DNA of 64,000 bases from Amphirosellinia nigrospora (taxonomy: Eukaryota; Ascomycota; Sordariomycetes; Xylariales; Xylariaceae). The stretch is taken from NCBI GenBank assembly GCA_004123355.1, contig SCHM01000003.1, positions 3,181,058 to 3,245,057 of the forward strand. The letters run 5' to 3'. Shown piece after piece: positions 36,364 through 48,204 of this stretch (position 1 is the first letter of the stretch; the number at the start of each line of letters is the position of its first letter). Below the pieces are notes generated by a model. It had not been told where the DNA came from, ran no database searches, and was given only the letters and a program-made list of their open reading frames with translations. The translations under genes and the position numbers were made by a program.

Positions 36364-37676
36364 TTAGACCCGGAAAAGTTCTTCGTCGGAAGAGGCTGCA
36401 CCCCCGTTGGCCTTCGACCTCATTGCCGTCGCGCCTTCTGTGGCCTTATTATTGTTAGCATCGTGACTATTTATCACGAGCTCGTGATACGGTCCACTCT
36501 CTGTTGTGTCGTGGGTCCCATGCTTGGAGGTTGCATCTAGTACTGCCGGGATGTGCCGAAGAAGTGGGCGAAGTGCCGCCGCAGAGGCCGCGAGAATCGC
36601 AATACCGAGTTCGATATCGGCCCATAAGAGTAGATCGTAATGAAGGCCATCCGCTTCTTTGCCGGTTGCGGTCGAAAGACGTACGATGATAACGAGTTTA
36701 ACGATTGTTGCGGTGCTTGCACTAAAAAGGAGCGAGGTATGTTAGCCCGCGGTCCTTGTTACCTGAGACGGTCAACGTTGTCTTACAAAATCCCAAGTCC
36801 AAGTAGAAATATCGCTACCAGCTTGAGGCGTGTCTTCATTTGAGAATCTCGAAGGATAAAAACCGGTAGGAGGGCGTAAAAGTAGTCGATGAAAATATTT
36901 GAGATGGTGCGGAAGTATCCGACTTGTGTGCATCTTTCGCTTCCAGCCCAGTTGCTCGACCCACCCGTAGCACAGATACCCGAGGCGAAAACCACAGTGA
37001 TGATCGTCCAAGCGCCAACGATGCCGATGGATACAAGGAGAACCATTCGTATGGTCTTGCTGACAGCGATGCGGAGGAGCACCAGTGCCACGGCCAGCTT
37101 AACCAGACCCGCCGAAATGTAGAGGGTAGTTTGGTTCCCATAGGTAAACTTGAGTAAAAACCCTTCGTCAGCCAATTATCTAATGGCAATATGAACCGGC
37201 CAAGCGATCATATGAGGGGAAGCATACCATGGTTGCCTTCTCTTTATTATACCAGGGCTGCACATCGTCGGCGGCATAACCATATCTATAAAAGACCGAG
37301 GATTAGAAACCAGAGCATGCAATAGAGAGGGCATTTATTATTGGTAGGCTTGAGCATCCAACAGTATATACAACGATATAATATGGGGGGTTTCGGCAGG
37401 TTGGAAGTAAATAAGTCAATACATACCTCATGGCAGCAAAGCCCAACCCGACGGAGATGACGAAACCAACCTATTCATTTTGGATTAGACGACATTTCGA
37501 CGAGAATAGTGCGTAGAGACGGTGCTTACATATGTCAAGCATAGAACAAAATCATCCCAGCCAAATCCCCTCGTCACTACTCTTGTCCGAACATAGACTC
37601 GGGCAAACACGACAATAGTGTTGAGGACCAGGAAGAGGACCGCCGCGGCCAACAAACTGTCGCGATGGCTTCCCAT
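36364..37676 (-). CDS. PTH11-type / fungal rhodopsin-fold integral membrane protein
   Basis: This is a second 7-TM member of the PTH11/rhodopsin-like family. From the ATG at 37676: MGSHRDSLLAAAVLFLVLNT (helix 1), VVFARVYVRTRVVTRGFGWD with the hallmark WDD motif, LCLTY; after introns near 37535-37440 and 37400-37280, a short YGYAADDVQPWY-type exon. Then NQTTLYISAGLVKLAVALVL, RIAVSKTIRMVLLVSIGIVG, CATGGSSNWAGSERC, TISNIFIDYFYALLPVFILR and MKTRLKLVAIFLLGLGIL. Further helices follow (LLLWADIELGIAILAASAAA) with LRPLLRHIPA, and a polar tail ending DEELFRV at 36364. One frame break lies near 36775, at or beside an intron. It is only distantly similar to the receptor at 15927-17287 in my reading. Ligand unknown. 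Confidence 0.82.
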
Positions 37677-39240
37677 TTTGAGGGCAGAAGTGATTTGAGA
37701 CCCCTTGATAAGCGACGAGCTGTCACTTGCAAACAGCTAGCTTTCACTCCATTTCACATGCTCGACGTTAAGGAGGGGCGACGACGTGTATATGAATGTA
37801 TGTTGTCCACTGGTGTAAGAAGGTTCGTAGATGCCAAAAGAAAACCAAAAAGGAAATAAGCGGCCAGGCGCCTAAGCTTCAATGATATATAGACCAACAA
37901 GTAAAGCCATGGGTAAGCCCAATCAATACCTTTAAGACACTCACTGCAACCTCGATCTACGCTGCACGTAAGCCGTATGTACTATGTATATTTTTTCATG
38001 CGGGGATCAGAAAGAAAGCCCGGTGCCCGGTAGCTTCAGGGCGACGTATTGAAACCGCAGCTGTTTTGAACCGGAGTCCTTTTCTGTTCTAGAATATCTG
38101 GTCAATATTCGATATTCGCGTCCTCTACTCTTTTTATCCCCTGGTCCCTTGCGGTCAACCCGCTTCCTACACTATACTAAGTACTTAGCAGAGTGCTATA
38201 ACGCGGCACTACTGTGTAGTAGTAGAAATGAGCGGGATGGGGCGCCTTTTCCGGTTCCGCGGCGAGGTCTCGCCCCCAAGGAACGGACAGCGTCGTAAGG
38301 TAATGTTACTTTTGTATGTACTCAGGATATCGCCTAATTACCCCACAAGCGCTAAAAGGAGGTTGATGTCTAATTGTCAGTGAATAAGATGAAAAATTTG
38401 CCTCGGACCGTGATCCGCTCAAAGCCGCGGCAGACGAGCGGACAGGCGCTCCCTCAGTTAGGTAGGTGATAATGGAGGTAGGTTGCGTTGTCCAAGCATC
38501 GCTGAGCGAATCTACATATGTACCGTACGGTGCCGGACCTAGACAGGAACCTAGACTCTAGACTGGAGTCAGTGGGGGATTCGGTACTCCTTGTATTTAC
38601 GACACACGAGAGTTACAGCACACCAACACATGTCAATACCATCATCGTCGTCCAGCTTCGCCATGTTTGAACACGGCGCCCCTTTTTCATTCGCTAGAAA
38701 CGCCGTCCCCGCTTGTCTTGGATCCAACCGTAACATTCGCCCTCCACGACCTCTGCCCATAACCCATAACGCTATTGTTCGTCGTACAGTATGCATACAA
38801 CACTACATCCTTGACCAGAATCTCAGCTGAAATGCAAGTGATCAAGGTGCCCAGGTCGTCATGAGATCATATCGATGTCTCGCATACATCTGGGGTAGAC
38901 TAGTCAGTCTATATTGTCTATTATACTCGTGGAAACAATACTGCATAGAACCGAATTCGCTGTTTGAAGCTATTCGGCCGTAAAAGGGTCTTCGTTCTCC
39001 GATGAATTCTATTTAAATCTGATGAGGTATTTAAGGTGAAATTACTACACAACAGTCTGACAACAGCACCTGAGTTGCATAGTGTCTATTCAAAATACAC
39101 ACTGTAGACCGGTCTATGCTGAGCAATAGCGAGTGGTACAAGTAGACTGGCGCTCCTTTGCCAAGTTGGGACAAAAATGTACTCCTTTCAAATACTACAT
39201 ATGTTAGGGTTTTGCGTAATGAACACCTAGGTATATATAT

Positions 39241-39258
39241 ACACACACATGTGTGTGT
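39241..39258. repeat. CA/TG palindrome
   Basis: Nine bases of ACACACACA are followed directly by TGTGTGTGT, a perfect 18-bp palindrome flanked by a short TA run on the left. It is a microsatellite-like simple repeat able to form a hairpin. Confidence 0.75.
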
Positions 39259-39400
39259 GTGGGTTAAAGTTAAGCTACCGCCCTTTTAGGTGAGAAAAGG
39301 TTCAATGAGAGGATACCAATATATGTATGACAATGTTTATTTACCTATAAAAGAAGGGAGGATATCATCTACAACACACCATCCATACCTGGCCTCGGGA

Positions 39401-39430
39401 GCTGATAAAGCTGATAAAGCTGATAAAGCC
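39401..39430 (+). promoter_or_regulatory. Triple 9-bp direct repeat with TGATAA (GATA-factor-like) sites
   Basis: GCTGATAAA repeats three times in tandem, placing TGATAA at 39403, 39412 and 39421, about 245 bases before the GH105 start. TGATAA fits the HGATAR consensus of fungal GATA factors such as the nitrogen regulator AreA/Nit2. Binding is inferred. Confidence 0.45.
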
Positions 39431-39671
39431 CCGCAGCAAATCCCCGGTGATCTACAGCGTAGCTCTGCAATAATTTACCGTAGTGTCTGAACTAAACACC
39501 GGAAATACCGGTACCCTGGACTCCCTCGTGAGGATGAGAGATATACAAGGTGCGCGTCGCCGACATTAAGCTGGCTAGCTGGTTTTTCCTTCGTTTCTCG
39601 TCGTACGCGTCCCCGGAACCTCGCATCAATCATTTCGCCTTCAATTGCTGTCTAATTGCTTGCCGACGAAG

Positions 39672-40959
39672 ATGCGTGCTCCTCTATGCGCGGCGACACT
39701 CGCTGCCACGCTCTTCAGCGTGCCAGCGACGGCGACGGCGACGGCACCGGCAATAGGGGATGCGTACAAGACTAAGTATTCTCATCGGATGGCGTCGAGT
39801 ATCATCTCGCGCGCACAGGGAATCATGACGGGGCTAGGTGGAGCTTCCGAAGCTCTGCAGGCCGGCGTTGTTCAGAAAGCCTTCACTGCGCTTACCGCCT
39901 ATGACCCCAGCTCAGCTCCCATTTACGAACCCTATGTTCGAAAGAGCGCTGCATCTACCTTTCTATTTCTATCAGATGCCGCCACTGATGCGCTAGCATA
40001 TCCTATGGACCGGCTGTCCAACGGAAATGCCCTCTTGGCTCTTTCGTCCGGCAAAGCCAGCCCCTATCGTGTCACAGCAAATGCTCTGCGAGAGAGCATC
40101 GAACTGAATCCCCGAAATGCTGAAGGAGGATTATGGTATTTCGTATATCCGTACTGGAGTTACCTGGATGGAATGTACTCACTGGGCCCGTTCTACACCC
40201 TTTATACGCTCACCGCGCAGTCAAATAGCAAAAACACTGAAAAATATCTAAACGATATGCTTCTTCAATTTGACATTCTCTGGCGCCACACGATTCACGC
40301 GAACACTAGTTTGCTCAGTCACGGGTTCGACGCATCACGGACAGCTGTGTGGGCTAACCCAAAAACGGGCGCTAGCCCTTATGTCTGGGGTCGGAGCCTT
40401 GGCTGGTACACGATGGCGTTGTTGGACACTCTCGAAATCCTAGATCAGGAAAGGGCTCCCTCCAAGTATAGAGCTCCGCTGCTGGACAAGTTCCAGAGTC
40501 TAATGCCAGCCGTCATCAAAGCCGTCGACCCGCAGACGGGAGGATGGTGGCAGATCGTAGACCAGGCTGGAAGAGAAGGAAACTATATCGAATCTAGCGC
40601 TACCGCTATGTTCTCGTACTCGTTGTTGAAGGGAGTCCGATTGGGATACCTGCCACGCAACATCGCTGCCACAGCGACGAAAGTAGGAAAACGGGCTCAG
40701 AAATACTTGACCGACCACTTCGTGGTTGAAGAAGCTGACGGACTTTGAGTTATAACGGAACCGTATCTGTATGCAGCCTCAACTCGACTGCATCGTACGA
40801 GGTAAGTTTCTTTCCCGTGGGACCCAAAATCCATAGCTGTTGTTTAGTTGGCTAACCACTTGGATACAGTACTACGTTAGCCAGCCCATCTTATATAACA
40901 GCGTCCTGGGATCCGGGGCTTATGTGCTTGCATCGATCGAGGCCGAGAGGCTAAAGTAA
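39672..40959 (+). CDS. GH105 unsaturated rhamnogalacturonyl hydrolase (secreted)
   Basis: Glycoside hydrolase family 105 removes the unsaturated galacturonyl residue left by rhamnogalacturonan/pectate lyases. The protein starts at 39672 with a signal peptide (MRAPLCAATLAATLFSVPAT) and so should be exported. Family blocks seen: SNGNALLALS, NAEGGLWYFVYPYWSYLDGM, YSLGPFYTLYT, LLSHGFDASRTAVWANPKTG, SPYVWGRSLGWYTMALLDTL, DPQTGGWWQIVDQAGREGNY and IESSATAMFSYSLLKGVRLG. The aromatic and acidic residues of the barrel are in place. After an intron at 40802-40869 the protein ends YYVSQPILYNSVLGSGAYVL, then ASIEAERLK. One A appears missing near 40745: adding it turns DGL-stop into DGTLSYNGTVSVCS. Length (about 410 residues) is normal for the family. 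The start at 39672 is chosen because the signal peptide begins there. Confidence 0.9.
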
Positions 40960-42756
40960 TGAAATCGACGCCATGTACTGCTAGTGTAGGATTAAATCAA
41001 ATGCCGCAAGATAACCTGGGGAGTTCGTTGCCCCTGCTCTCTCTCTCCTGTTGGAAAGCTTCATTTAGAGGGACAAATTATACACATTAATATGAACATA
41101 GACGCATTAGCAAGAGCCTAATACAGGGACTAGCCGTTAGCTGTTTCAAATTTACAGACAAAATACCTAAGTATGCAGTTGATGCCACGGAACCGAAATA
41201 CCGTAGCCCTAACTTTCACTATGTTCCTAGTCGGATTGCTAACGTCTCGACGATCAAGAGTCTAGACCGTTAACCTTGTTTTTTAACTATGCCTAGCACT
41301 AGCCAAGAGTAAAATGCCGCCATAGAGCCGGCATGACACTGACTAGGATCATCGATACTTCCAAACTTAAATAGTTATCCGAACCAATCCTTCGGGAGGG
41401 CAAACAATAACGTAGCCAGCGATAATACCATCATCATCCATATCACCAAATGGCCCTGCGAGGCCATTTGAAGAATAAAGCGAGGTCGTGTGTATGTTCT
41501 CCGCCATCAATTGAACTCGGCCTACCCTTCGCAGGCCTATGATTTGGCATTTTCAACAATGAAGCTATCACCATTGAATACGTATTCTTAGCTTCACTCT
41601 AGCTTAAGCCTAACAAATCTACGAAGGCGAAAAACCCGCCGGTTAGGTACAAAGACTTTGACGGCCGGCCAAACGAGCTTTACTGCCAAGGAGCACCGCG
41701 CGGCAATGGCCACGCAGTGCCAGGGAAGGTCATATGCATGATGGCGCAGCATCAGGGGCCGTAAGTTATGCCCATTGCTTTTAGGCTCGAGTTTGTCACA
41801 GTCTTCAAGGCAGTTGTCAGTTATTTTTCAAACGTATGCAACTGGTAAGGTTAAGTCAACAACACCTTACTTGGGATTCTTACACCACGTCTAGCTTCAC
41901 TCGGAGGTCTCTACCATAACAAAGTTCCAGCATGGAAACGTCTGTCTTTTGGGTGTGGTCACTAGGTACTCCTTTCCCTTACACAGTCTTGCGTAGGGCT
42001 GCCAACTTTTACCTCGCATTGCAGCCTCCGCAGATTAGGTGAAGCTTCGCATAGGATCTCATCTTCATTTGACTATTTACACCATATGCGGGTCTCCAAT
42101 CCTAGACCTGATGGATTTAGTCTCTCGGTACCTGCGATAGTTAGTGCAGCGGGCTATCATAGGCGCCTCGCATCGACTACGTTAAAATTGAACGCCTCTA
42201 ATATGGATCCTCGAGGCACTCTTATTCCACGAAATTATCATAAGCTTTTAGTAGGTATTACTCTACATATAACGCGCAATCATGATGATAACGCGGCGAG
42301 AGAGATTAGGGAAGAAGTAGCTAATACTACTGATACAGGTTTTGATACCGATTCGAGAGAGCCACGCTACTATCCCTCCTAGGTCCGATCTGTGGATATT
42401 TGGAGACCAACGCTTGGAGAGGACTGCGGCCGCACAGATGGAAGGAGAAGATCGTCAGGGCGGCAATTCTAAGCTCATCCAAGGGATCCATAACTTAAAG
42501 TTCTAGATGGAGTAATCTATGTGGACTTGATTAGCCCCTAGCGGAGGATCGCCGGCTTGAAGAGGCACATCTAGATCCAAACCCTTGTTATATCATTTAG
42601 CAAATGCTACACTTCACCTCCTACTAAAGCTATATGTCAACACCATCTATAGTTAACAACTATGTACAACTATATACCGCATACGGTATATTACTCGTGA
42701 ACGAATTCAACTACAAGCGGTATCTTAACATTAGACTTGAAACGATCCGTGAGTTC
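40960..42756. other. 1.8 kb convergent intergenic region
   Basis: The two neighbouring genes converge here. The 98-codon frame at 42086-42382 is unrecognised and unsupported. Nothing else stands out. Confidence 0.4.
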
Positions 42757-44595
42757 CTAGTCTAGATTTGGATTCCCAGGTTCTGACTCCTTAACCATTA
42801 TTTGTAAATCTAGAATATGTCGTCCAAGGAAAGCCACAAGGCGAATAGAAATAGTCAGATGAGTACTCTCATCCCCACCGAAAGCGACGTCATAGGATCC
42901 TACCTTGTCGACATCGAGAGGAGATAGAGTCCTCATGCGTTTGAACTTATGCTGTTCGAAAACTTGAACGATCTCGTGTACCACTTCTTCTCCGCTACGT
43001 CCGTCATCAGATTCGTCTATTATTTCCTCCAACGGCCATGCCTTGCACCACGGCTTTTCCAGCGAGGTCTCCTCATCACAGTCTGACCCCAAAGGATCAC
43101 GAAGCGATTGTTGTTATTTTCGTGTAAGGAAATCATGCCGAGCGCCGGGTCGGGATACATGTTCAAGGAGTTTGATCTCCTAGGAAGGATAAAAGAACCG
43201 ATGGGTTCGGATATGCAACATCAATAGCGAAATGTCTTTGGTTTGGTTGTTCTATCGCATTTATACGCAACGGCATTGTTTTGGCGCTTAACGTTGTATG
43301 ATCACCCCCTTTGCTAGTTTCTATGAGAGTAATCCTCTGGATATAGGCGTCTTCCAGGTTGAAAGTAACTGGGTTGAAGGATTTAGTACAGTCATGGGAA
43401 TGGAATAAATGCTCGTCTAACATACTGTCATTGTTGTTGGCTTGCCCTACTTTGATAGGCGATGCACGTCCATTTCCATCAGGTCCGATGATGTAAAGTG
43501 CCGTTGGAGATATTCGCCAATGGCTGCTATGATTATCGTTGTCGTTGTCATAGGCTTGTTTTAGTAGTATGCCCGGTCGCGAGAGAAATCGGTCTCTAGT
43601 ACACAATCCAGAATTCCAAGAAGAGAGGGTTTGCTCGAATAGACGGTTTCGATTAGGCAAGGACAGAGCAGTAATTCTACACTCAATCCTCCATCGGCAA
43701 AGTACATCTGAGACTTTTCAGTGGACTGCGACTCGATGTTAGGAATGAAGTTACCCGGCACGGCAGAGAATAGGCGAGCGATATTGGAGGTCAAGTGCTG
43801 CTGGTTATACGCAAGGATGGACTGGTCGTTAGACTCCTTAATTATTTCTTCCTGCAACCGTCGGAAAGCTTTCGACCCTTCACCATACAGGAGTGGTATA
43901 TTCACACCAAATAACCCTATCAGAGAGTAGGCCCCGTCCTCTTCACGCTGTGTGGTACGGTTGGATGCCCAAGACATACGCCTGGAAATAGTGTATGACT
44001 CGAGGAGAGACTCGAGGGAAGAGTCGCAATAGGCCATGGAGACACTCCTAGGTATGCCACGCGGGCGCAGTGCAGTAGTCTCAGGTAACTCACGTGCGAG
44101 CACCGGTCTGTCGATACGAGTGATAGTCACCAACTCGTCGATTAGGGACATACGGTCGCCAAGATATTGCCAGTTCCCATCATAAAACAGAATTCTCTTG
44201 GGCGCAATCAACTCCTGCAATGTCCAGCCACGGGTGAACCAACGACACCCGGCAATTGTGCTTCCCTTTTCCGCGTCATTCAAGAACGCATAGCAAACGT
44301 CTGACTCAGCATACCAGCGGAACATCGAGTTGATGGCCTCTGAAAGCTCCGCGCTGCTGCTTTTGTCGATACAGCAAGTGTCGATCCAGATGTACTCGTA
44401 TCCGTCAGCCTGGGCGCGCTCACAGCTTTTGTACACCTTTGATGCCGCCTTCCTACCCCTCCAGTTGTCGAAGCCTCCCAACATATCCTCAAACAAAATT
44501 TCCTCATCACTCCATGTATGGGAAAGGATGGCATATCTCAAGTTGTTGCCATTGCGGGTCTCAATTTTCTTCGTTGCCGTATTTAAGAGTCGCAT
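42757..44595 (-). CDS. HET-domain (heterokaryon incompatibility) protein
   Basis: HET-domain proteins control non-self recognition and programmed cell death after hyphal fusion. From the ATG at 44595 (MRLLNTATKKIET) the HET domain is complete: LRYAILSHTWSDEEILFEDM, CERAQADGYEYIWIDTCCID, SSAELSEAINSMFRWYAESD, CYAFLNDAEKGS, CRWFTRGWTLQELIAPKRIL, FYDGNWQYLG, and the family's downstream helical block EEDGAYSLIGLFGVNIPLLY, GEGSKAFRRLQEEIIKESND. The C-terminal ~270 residues (YDNDNDNHSSHWRISPTALY onward to 42757) form a second, beta-rich region of unknown fold common in this subfamily. No NACHT, ankyrin or WD repeats are present, so it is the short HET architecture. The reading frame is interrupted about twice in the second half, in keeping with other genes in this window, so whether the gene is intact cannot be judged here. 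Confidence 0.88.
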
Positions 44596-45662
44596 GATTC
44601 TATATCAACTTAGGTAGTTGTGAGGTGTTGAAGGGTTGACACCATGCCAAGAACTTCAGGGTCGTATGAGGGCAGTATGTTAGTAATCGACAGACCTCAC
44701 CTCTACTGTACACTTTACGTAGGCCGCATATTGTAAATTTAATATAAAAATCGATTTTATAGGATATAAACTGAATTCTTTGGCATCACTCAACCCCTTA
44801 GGTATCAATTCCTGTTTAATACTACCTGGCAAAGAGAGTGTGCTCTGTTTATTGCCGACACGATACCTCATGAGGGCTATATTCACCCTAGAGCTATCTT
44901 CCTCTTCTACCCGTTGTCTTAACTCAGTTTTTTCAACACACACAATTGTAGTCCGGAGATATTGCTCTCTGATTAGTAATAGAACAGGCCAAATTGACTG
45001 TCTTATGGCCTATTACGTAAATGCTGACAGGATGATGTCTATTATGCTACTAGATGATAGTAGTTAATAGAGCTAATAGAAGACGCTCAAGGGAAAGGTA
45101 TGTGACTGGTCTCTCAGCTCGAGGAGATTTTTTTCAGCCGAACTCGATAGTGCATATTTGCCTAGGTATATAATCACATCAATAACATTACTGCGAGCTT
45201 GCACACCCCAAAGCTCTACTCAAAAACAGATGTACCGTTATTGCATTAATTTGCTACCACGCTGGCAACACCTAATTCACTTCCTCCATTCACTCGTTTA
45301 CTTAGCTCTGAAGCTGGAGGACCTTGATCATTTTTATGAAGGGCGCTATTGTTCAGACTCGATACTCAACATTCATAACAGTCGCATTTGCCGCCCAACC
45401 TTCAAGCAGTCAATGCTATTCACCTAAATAGCCTTCACAACCCAGCCTACTCCTTTGACGACAACCCGTAGTATGGTTTTCCTCGACCTAGTTGTCGTTG
45501 TCGTTGCTCTCCCCCCAGATGATCACACCTGTGTTGGCAGGTAATCTTTGGTGTTACTTACTACTTGCCCTGGCAGCCTCGGAGCACGAAGATTTCATCT
45601 CGGCCAAAATCACATCTAAGGAATTCTGAAAGTCTTACAAACCACACCCAAATCAGTGATAG
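44596..45662. other. 1.1 kb upstream of the HET gene
   Basis: Presumed HET promoter and flanking DNA. The plus-strand frames at 44780-45067 and 45158-45427 have no recognisable features. Confidence 0.4.
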
Positions 45663-46099
45663 CTAACCCTTGAGTGTTTCGGTGTCTGCCGGATCTAACC
45701 AATCCTCATAAGGGGCTCCCTCGACAACGCAAGCAACAGCCAACCTCACGTGGGAAGGCAGCCTGGCCGAAGACGGCCCGATTATGATAACCATGGGTCC
45801 ATCGATTGCGGAGATCAGCTCGCACATGAATATGGTAGCACTGTTGATCGCATGGTTTGAGCCCGTCGTACGGCCGCGCGGCACGACATCTCCTGAAGAA
45901 CACCAAGCACTGAATGCTCTACGACCATCACGGGCGATTACGGGAACTTCTACGATCATTCGGATCCGACCGCCCAGCTCCAGATCATACCGAAATTTCT
46001 GACTAGTACTGGAGCAGTTGACATCTTGAGACAAGTTTGGATTCTACCGCGTACCGCCGACGCTCTCGGGTCATCCGCTACCGTATAATCGCCTGACAT
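45663..46099 (-). CDS. Hypothetical protein, about 145 residues
   Basis: A coding-like minus-strand frame ends at 45663 with LVACVVEG-type hydrophobic stretches: LELGGRIRMIVEVPVIARDG, GSNHAINSATIFMCELISAI, DGPMVIIIGPSSARLPSHVR, then an acidic end EDWLDPADTETLKG. The ATG at 46099 (MSGDYTVADDPRASAVRGR) enters the same protein if one base is missing near 45999; the ATG at 46024 is an alternative. I recognise no family. Composition and GC content stand out from the A+T-rich surroundings, which is the main support. Confidence 0.35.
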
Positions 46100-47391
46100 G
46101 CGCTGGCGGCTTCGTGATCTACCTCTGCAGTTACCAACACAGTCATAATTTCATCTTGACCTGTACACGAGTGAAACAGTATGCACAAGAGAGCCTCGAC
46201 TGATGCTACAATGAGGAGCACTCTAACGTGAAAGGTCAGGTTTACGACGTGATTATTGATCGGTCGTGGTTCGCACTGACAAGTTTTAGAAGGCGACAGG
46301 GAGAGAATACATCGAATTCGAGTATCCTAAGCCAGGTTACTAACCTAGTTGTGCATGATTAGAATAACTATAAAGAATAGGACGCCACGAAATGATACCT
46401 TCTAAAGGCATCGAGGAACATGATTTCCTTGTAGCTGCGATACAACATTTTACGCAGCTTACGGAGTAAGAGAAATCAATTTTATGGCACCCGACAACCG
46501 GCTTCGCTATGTTGGAAGTATCAGCATCGATCTTCGCAACGCTAACTAGCCAATGGCCTTAGAGTTCTCATGGGCACGAAAGCTAATTAATGTGTTGACT
46601 CGGCAATTCATCCCATATTTAACCTAGTGCTACATCAACATCAACATCAACATGAGCAACGTCAACGGGCAATAGCAAATAAACTTAAAAAGGACTCGGG
46701 TGTACTTTCCAATTCGAAGCTCTGTCATACTTTCGAGTTGCCTGACCCGTGATCCCCGTGTACACAGAGACCGATCCAAGAATGTTGCAGTGCTGCTACC
46801 AGCTCAGAAACCAGTAACGAGCGAGTAGTTTGCTTAACACATTGCTCCTTACCGATTCTGGTCTTATTGGCTAACATACGTATCAAGGTAGATTGTATTC
46901 CCTTTCGATAGGGTAGGAACATGTGATCTATAGTAGTACCGGTTCGAAAAGGATCGTGTAATAATGACCTAAGTCAAAACAGGGTCCTCTCTACCCTGCA
47001 GAATACTAGCCATAGTAACTTCTCATGATGTCCTGGTACTTTATCCGACAGCTATCGTAGGGTGTTGCGTTGTTGAAGGTGTATGTCTAATTAGCAGCAG
47101 GAACCACTACCTGTGCCTGCGTTGTTTCTTTTCCAAATGACGTTTCAATGTCACGCAGATGTTGTTCTTGAAGGAATGACTCAACCCCTCGTACACCTAA
47201 ATTCCATACCGAGGTTTATCGATTTGCAGTTGCATTCGATTGCAGTGCTTCATTGTAAGTATTTAAGGCCTGGTAAAGGTGCTTCTAGACACACGGATTG
47301 TATTGTATACAGCAACAATCTTCTCACTCGCATGCACACTCTCATATTTATCCTACGAACCTTTTCAGGGGCTTTCTGAATAACAATAATC
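46100..47391. other. 1.3 kb upstream of the secreted-protein gene
   Basis: It contains a short CATCAA tandem repeat at about 46630-46655 and a TATTTAA element at about 47258, 130 bases before the next start codon. No gene is supported. Confidence 0.4.
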
Positions 47392-48204
47392 ATGAAGATC
47401 CTTATTATGATTACTTTTATCCTAACGGTGACGAAAGGACTGCCCAGTCGAGATGGCATAACTAACGACAAGTCCTATGAGTCGAGCATCACGTGGACGG
47501 GTCACATTGACGAGGACGGCAGCCTCATGTCATTCACGGGATCAGTACGCTCCTAGAAACCGCCTATTTCCTATTGCAAGATAGCTTTTGTTTCCACATC
47601 TAACATATGAATTCGTATAGAACTTAGAGCACATCGAAGAGCAAATTCGCGAGATCGAACCCGGCTTCTCCTGGTCGCACGAAGTCGAACCGGGGTCTTG
47701 GGACCTCCCAGAGGAGGACAAGGGCGATATTTTGTGTGACATGGCGTGGAACCCTCAGTTCGCGTCTGTATTCCAGATCCAGCGGGTCGGTATTCTGGAA
47801 GTTTTCGGTGCCCCTTTCTTGGCATGTTAATAACTGACTTTATATCCCTGAGCAGGGAATTTCGTATCTCCACAAGATCAAGGGCAACTGCACAAACGGC
47901 CCGGGGCCTGGGAACTGCTCCCGTGTCTCGTGCTCGTATGGCTCTGGTATCTGGTTTTGCAACGATAATTCGCAACCTACGTCGGTACCCTGCAGTACGT
48001 TCGGGGACCGAGCATCGGATATAATTCAGAAATGCTACTCATTTGGCGGTCAGTGTTCCTCGTTATGCCACGAATTACTACAGCAGCATGATGATGTGAG
48101 TTATTGACTCCTGCGTTATCGCAGATAATCCTACCGACCAGGTGCATGGACAGGCGTTTGATACGGCTGGTTGGAATGTTATCGTTGCTGGTACGAAATG
48201 CTAA
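47392..48204 (+). CDS. Small secreted cysteine-rich protein (effector-like)
   Basis: Four exons (47392-47544, 47621-47785, 47856-48095, 48142-48204) splice to about 206 residues with frame kept at every junction. An N-terminal hydrophobic signal peptide (MKILIMITFILTVTKG) is followed by an acidic region (DEDGSLMSFTGS, EEQIREIEPGFSW, DMAWNPQFASVFQIQ). A Cys-rich core follows: GISYLHKIKGNC, GPGNCSRVSCSYGSGIWFCN, DNSQPTSVPCSTF and IIQKCYSFGGQCSSLC. The end is VHGQAFDTAGWNVIVAGTKC with a terminal Cys. The pattern Ser-Cys-Ser-Tyr...Trp-Phe-Cys-Asn-Asp-Asn, then a G-Q-x-F-x-x-x-G-W-N-V-I-V end, recurs in a widespread fungal secreted family whose function is, as far as I know, unresolved. Unlike many genes here it is uninterrupted. 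Confidence 0.8.

Larger units (their letters stand above)
37677..39671. promoter_or_regulatory. Divergent promoter region, receptor / GH105
   Basis: This is 2 kb between divergent genes. It contains AGGTAGG motifs at about 38460-38485, an 18-bp CA/TG palindrome at 39241-39258, a TATAAAAG element at about 39347 and a triple TGATAA repeat at 39403-39426 upstream of the GH105 gene. The 38591-38830 open frame is not supported as a gene. Confidence 0.45.

Noticed and set aside
15927-37676. The two PTH11-like genes as arms of a recent inverted duplication
   Set aside because: Their orientation and the inverted repeat pair suggested it, but the two proteins look only distantly related by eye, so a recent duplication is not supported.
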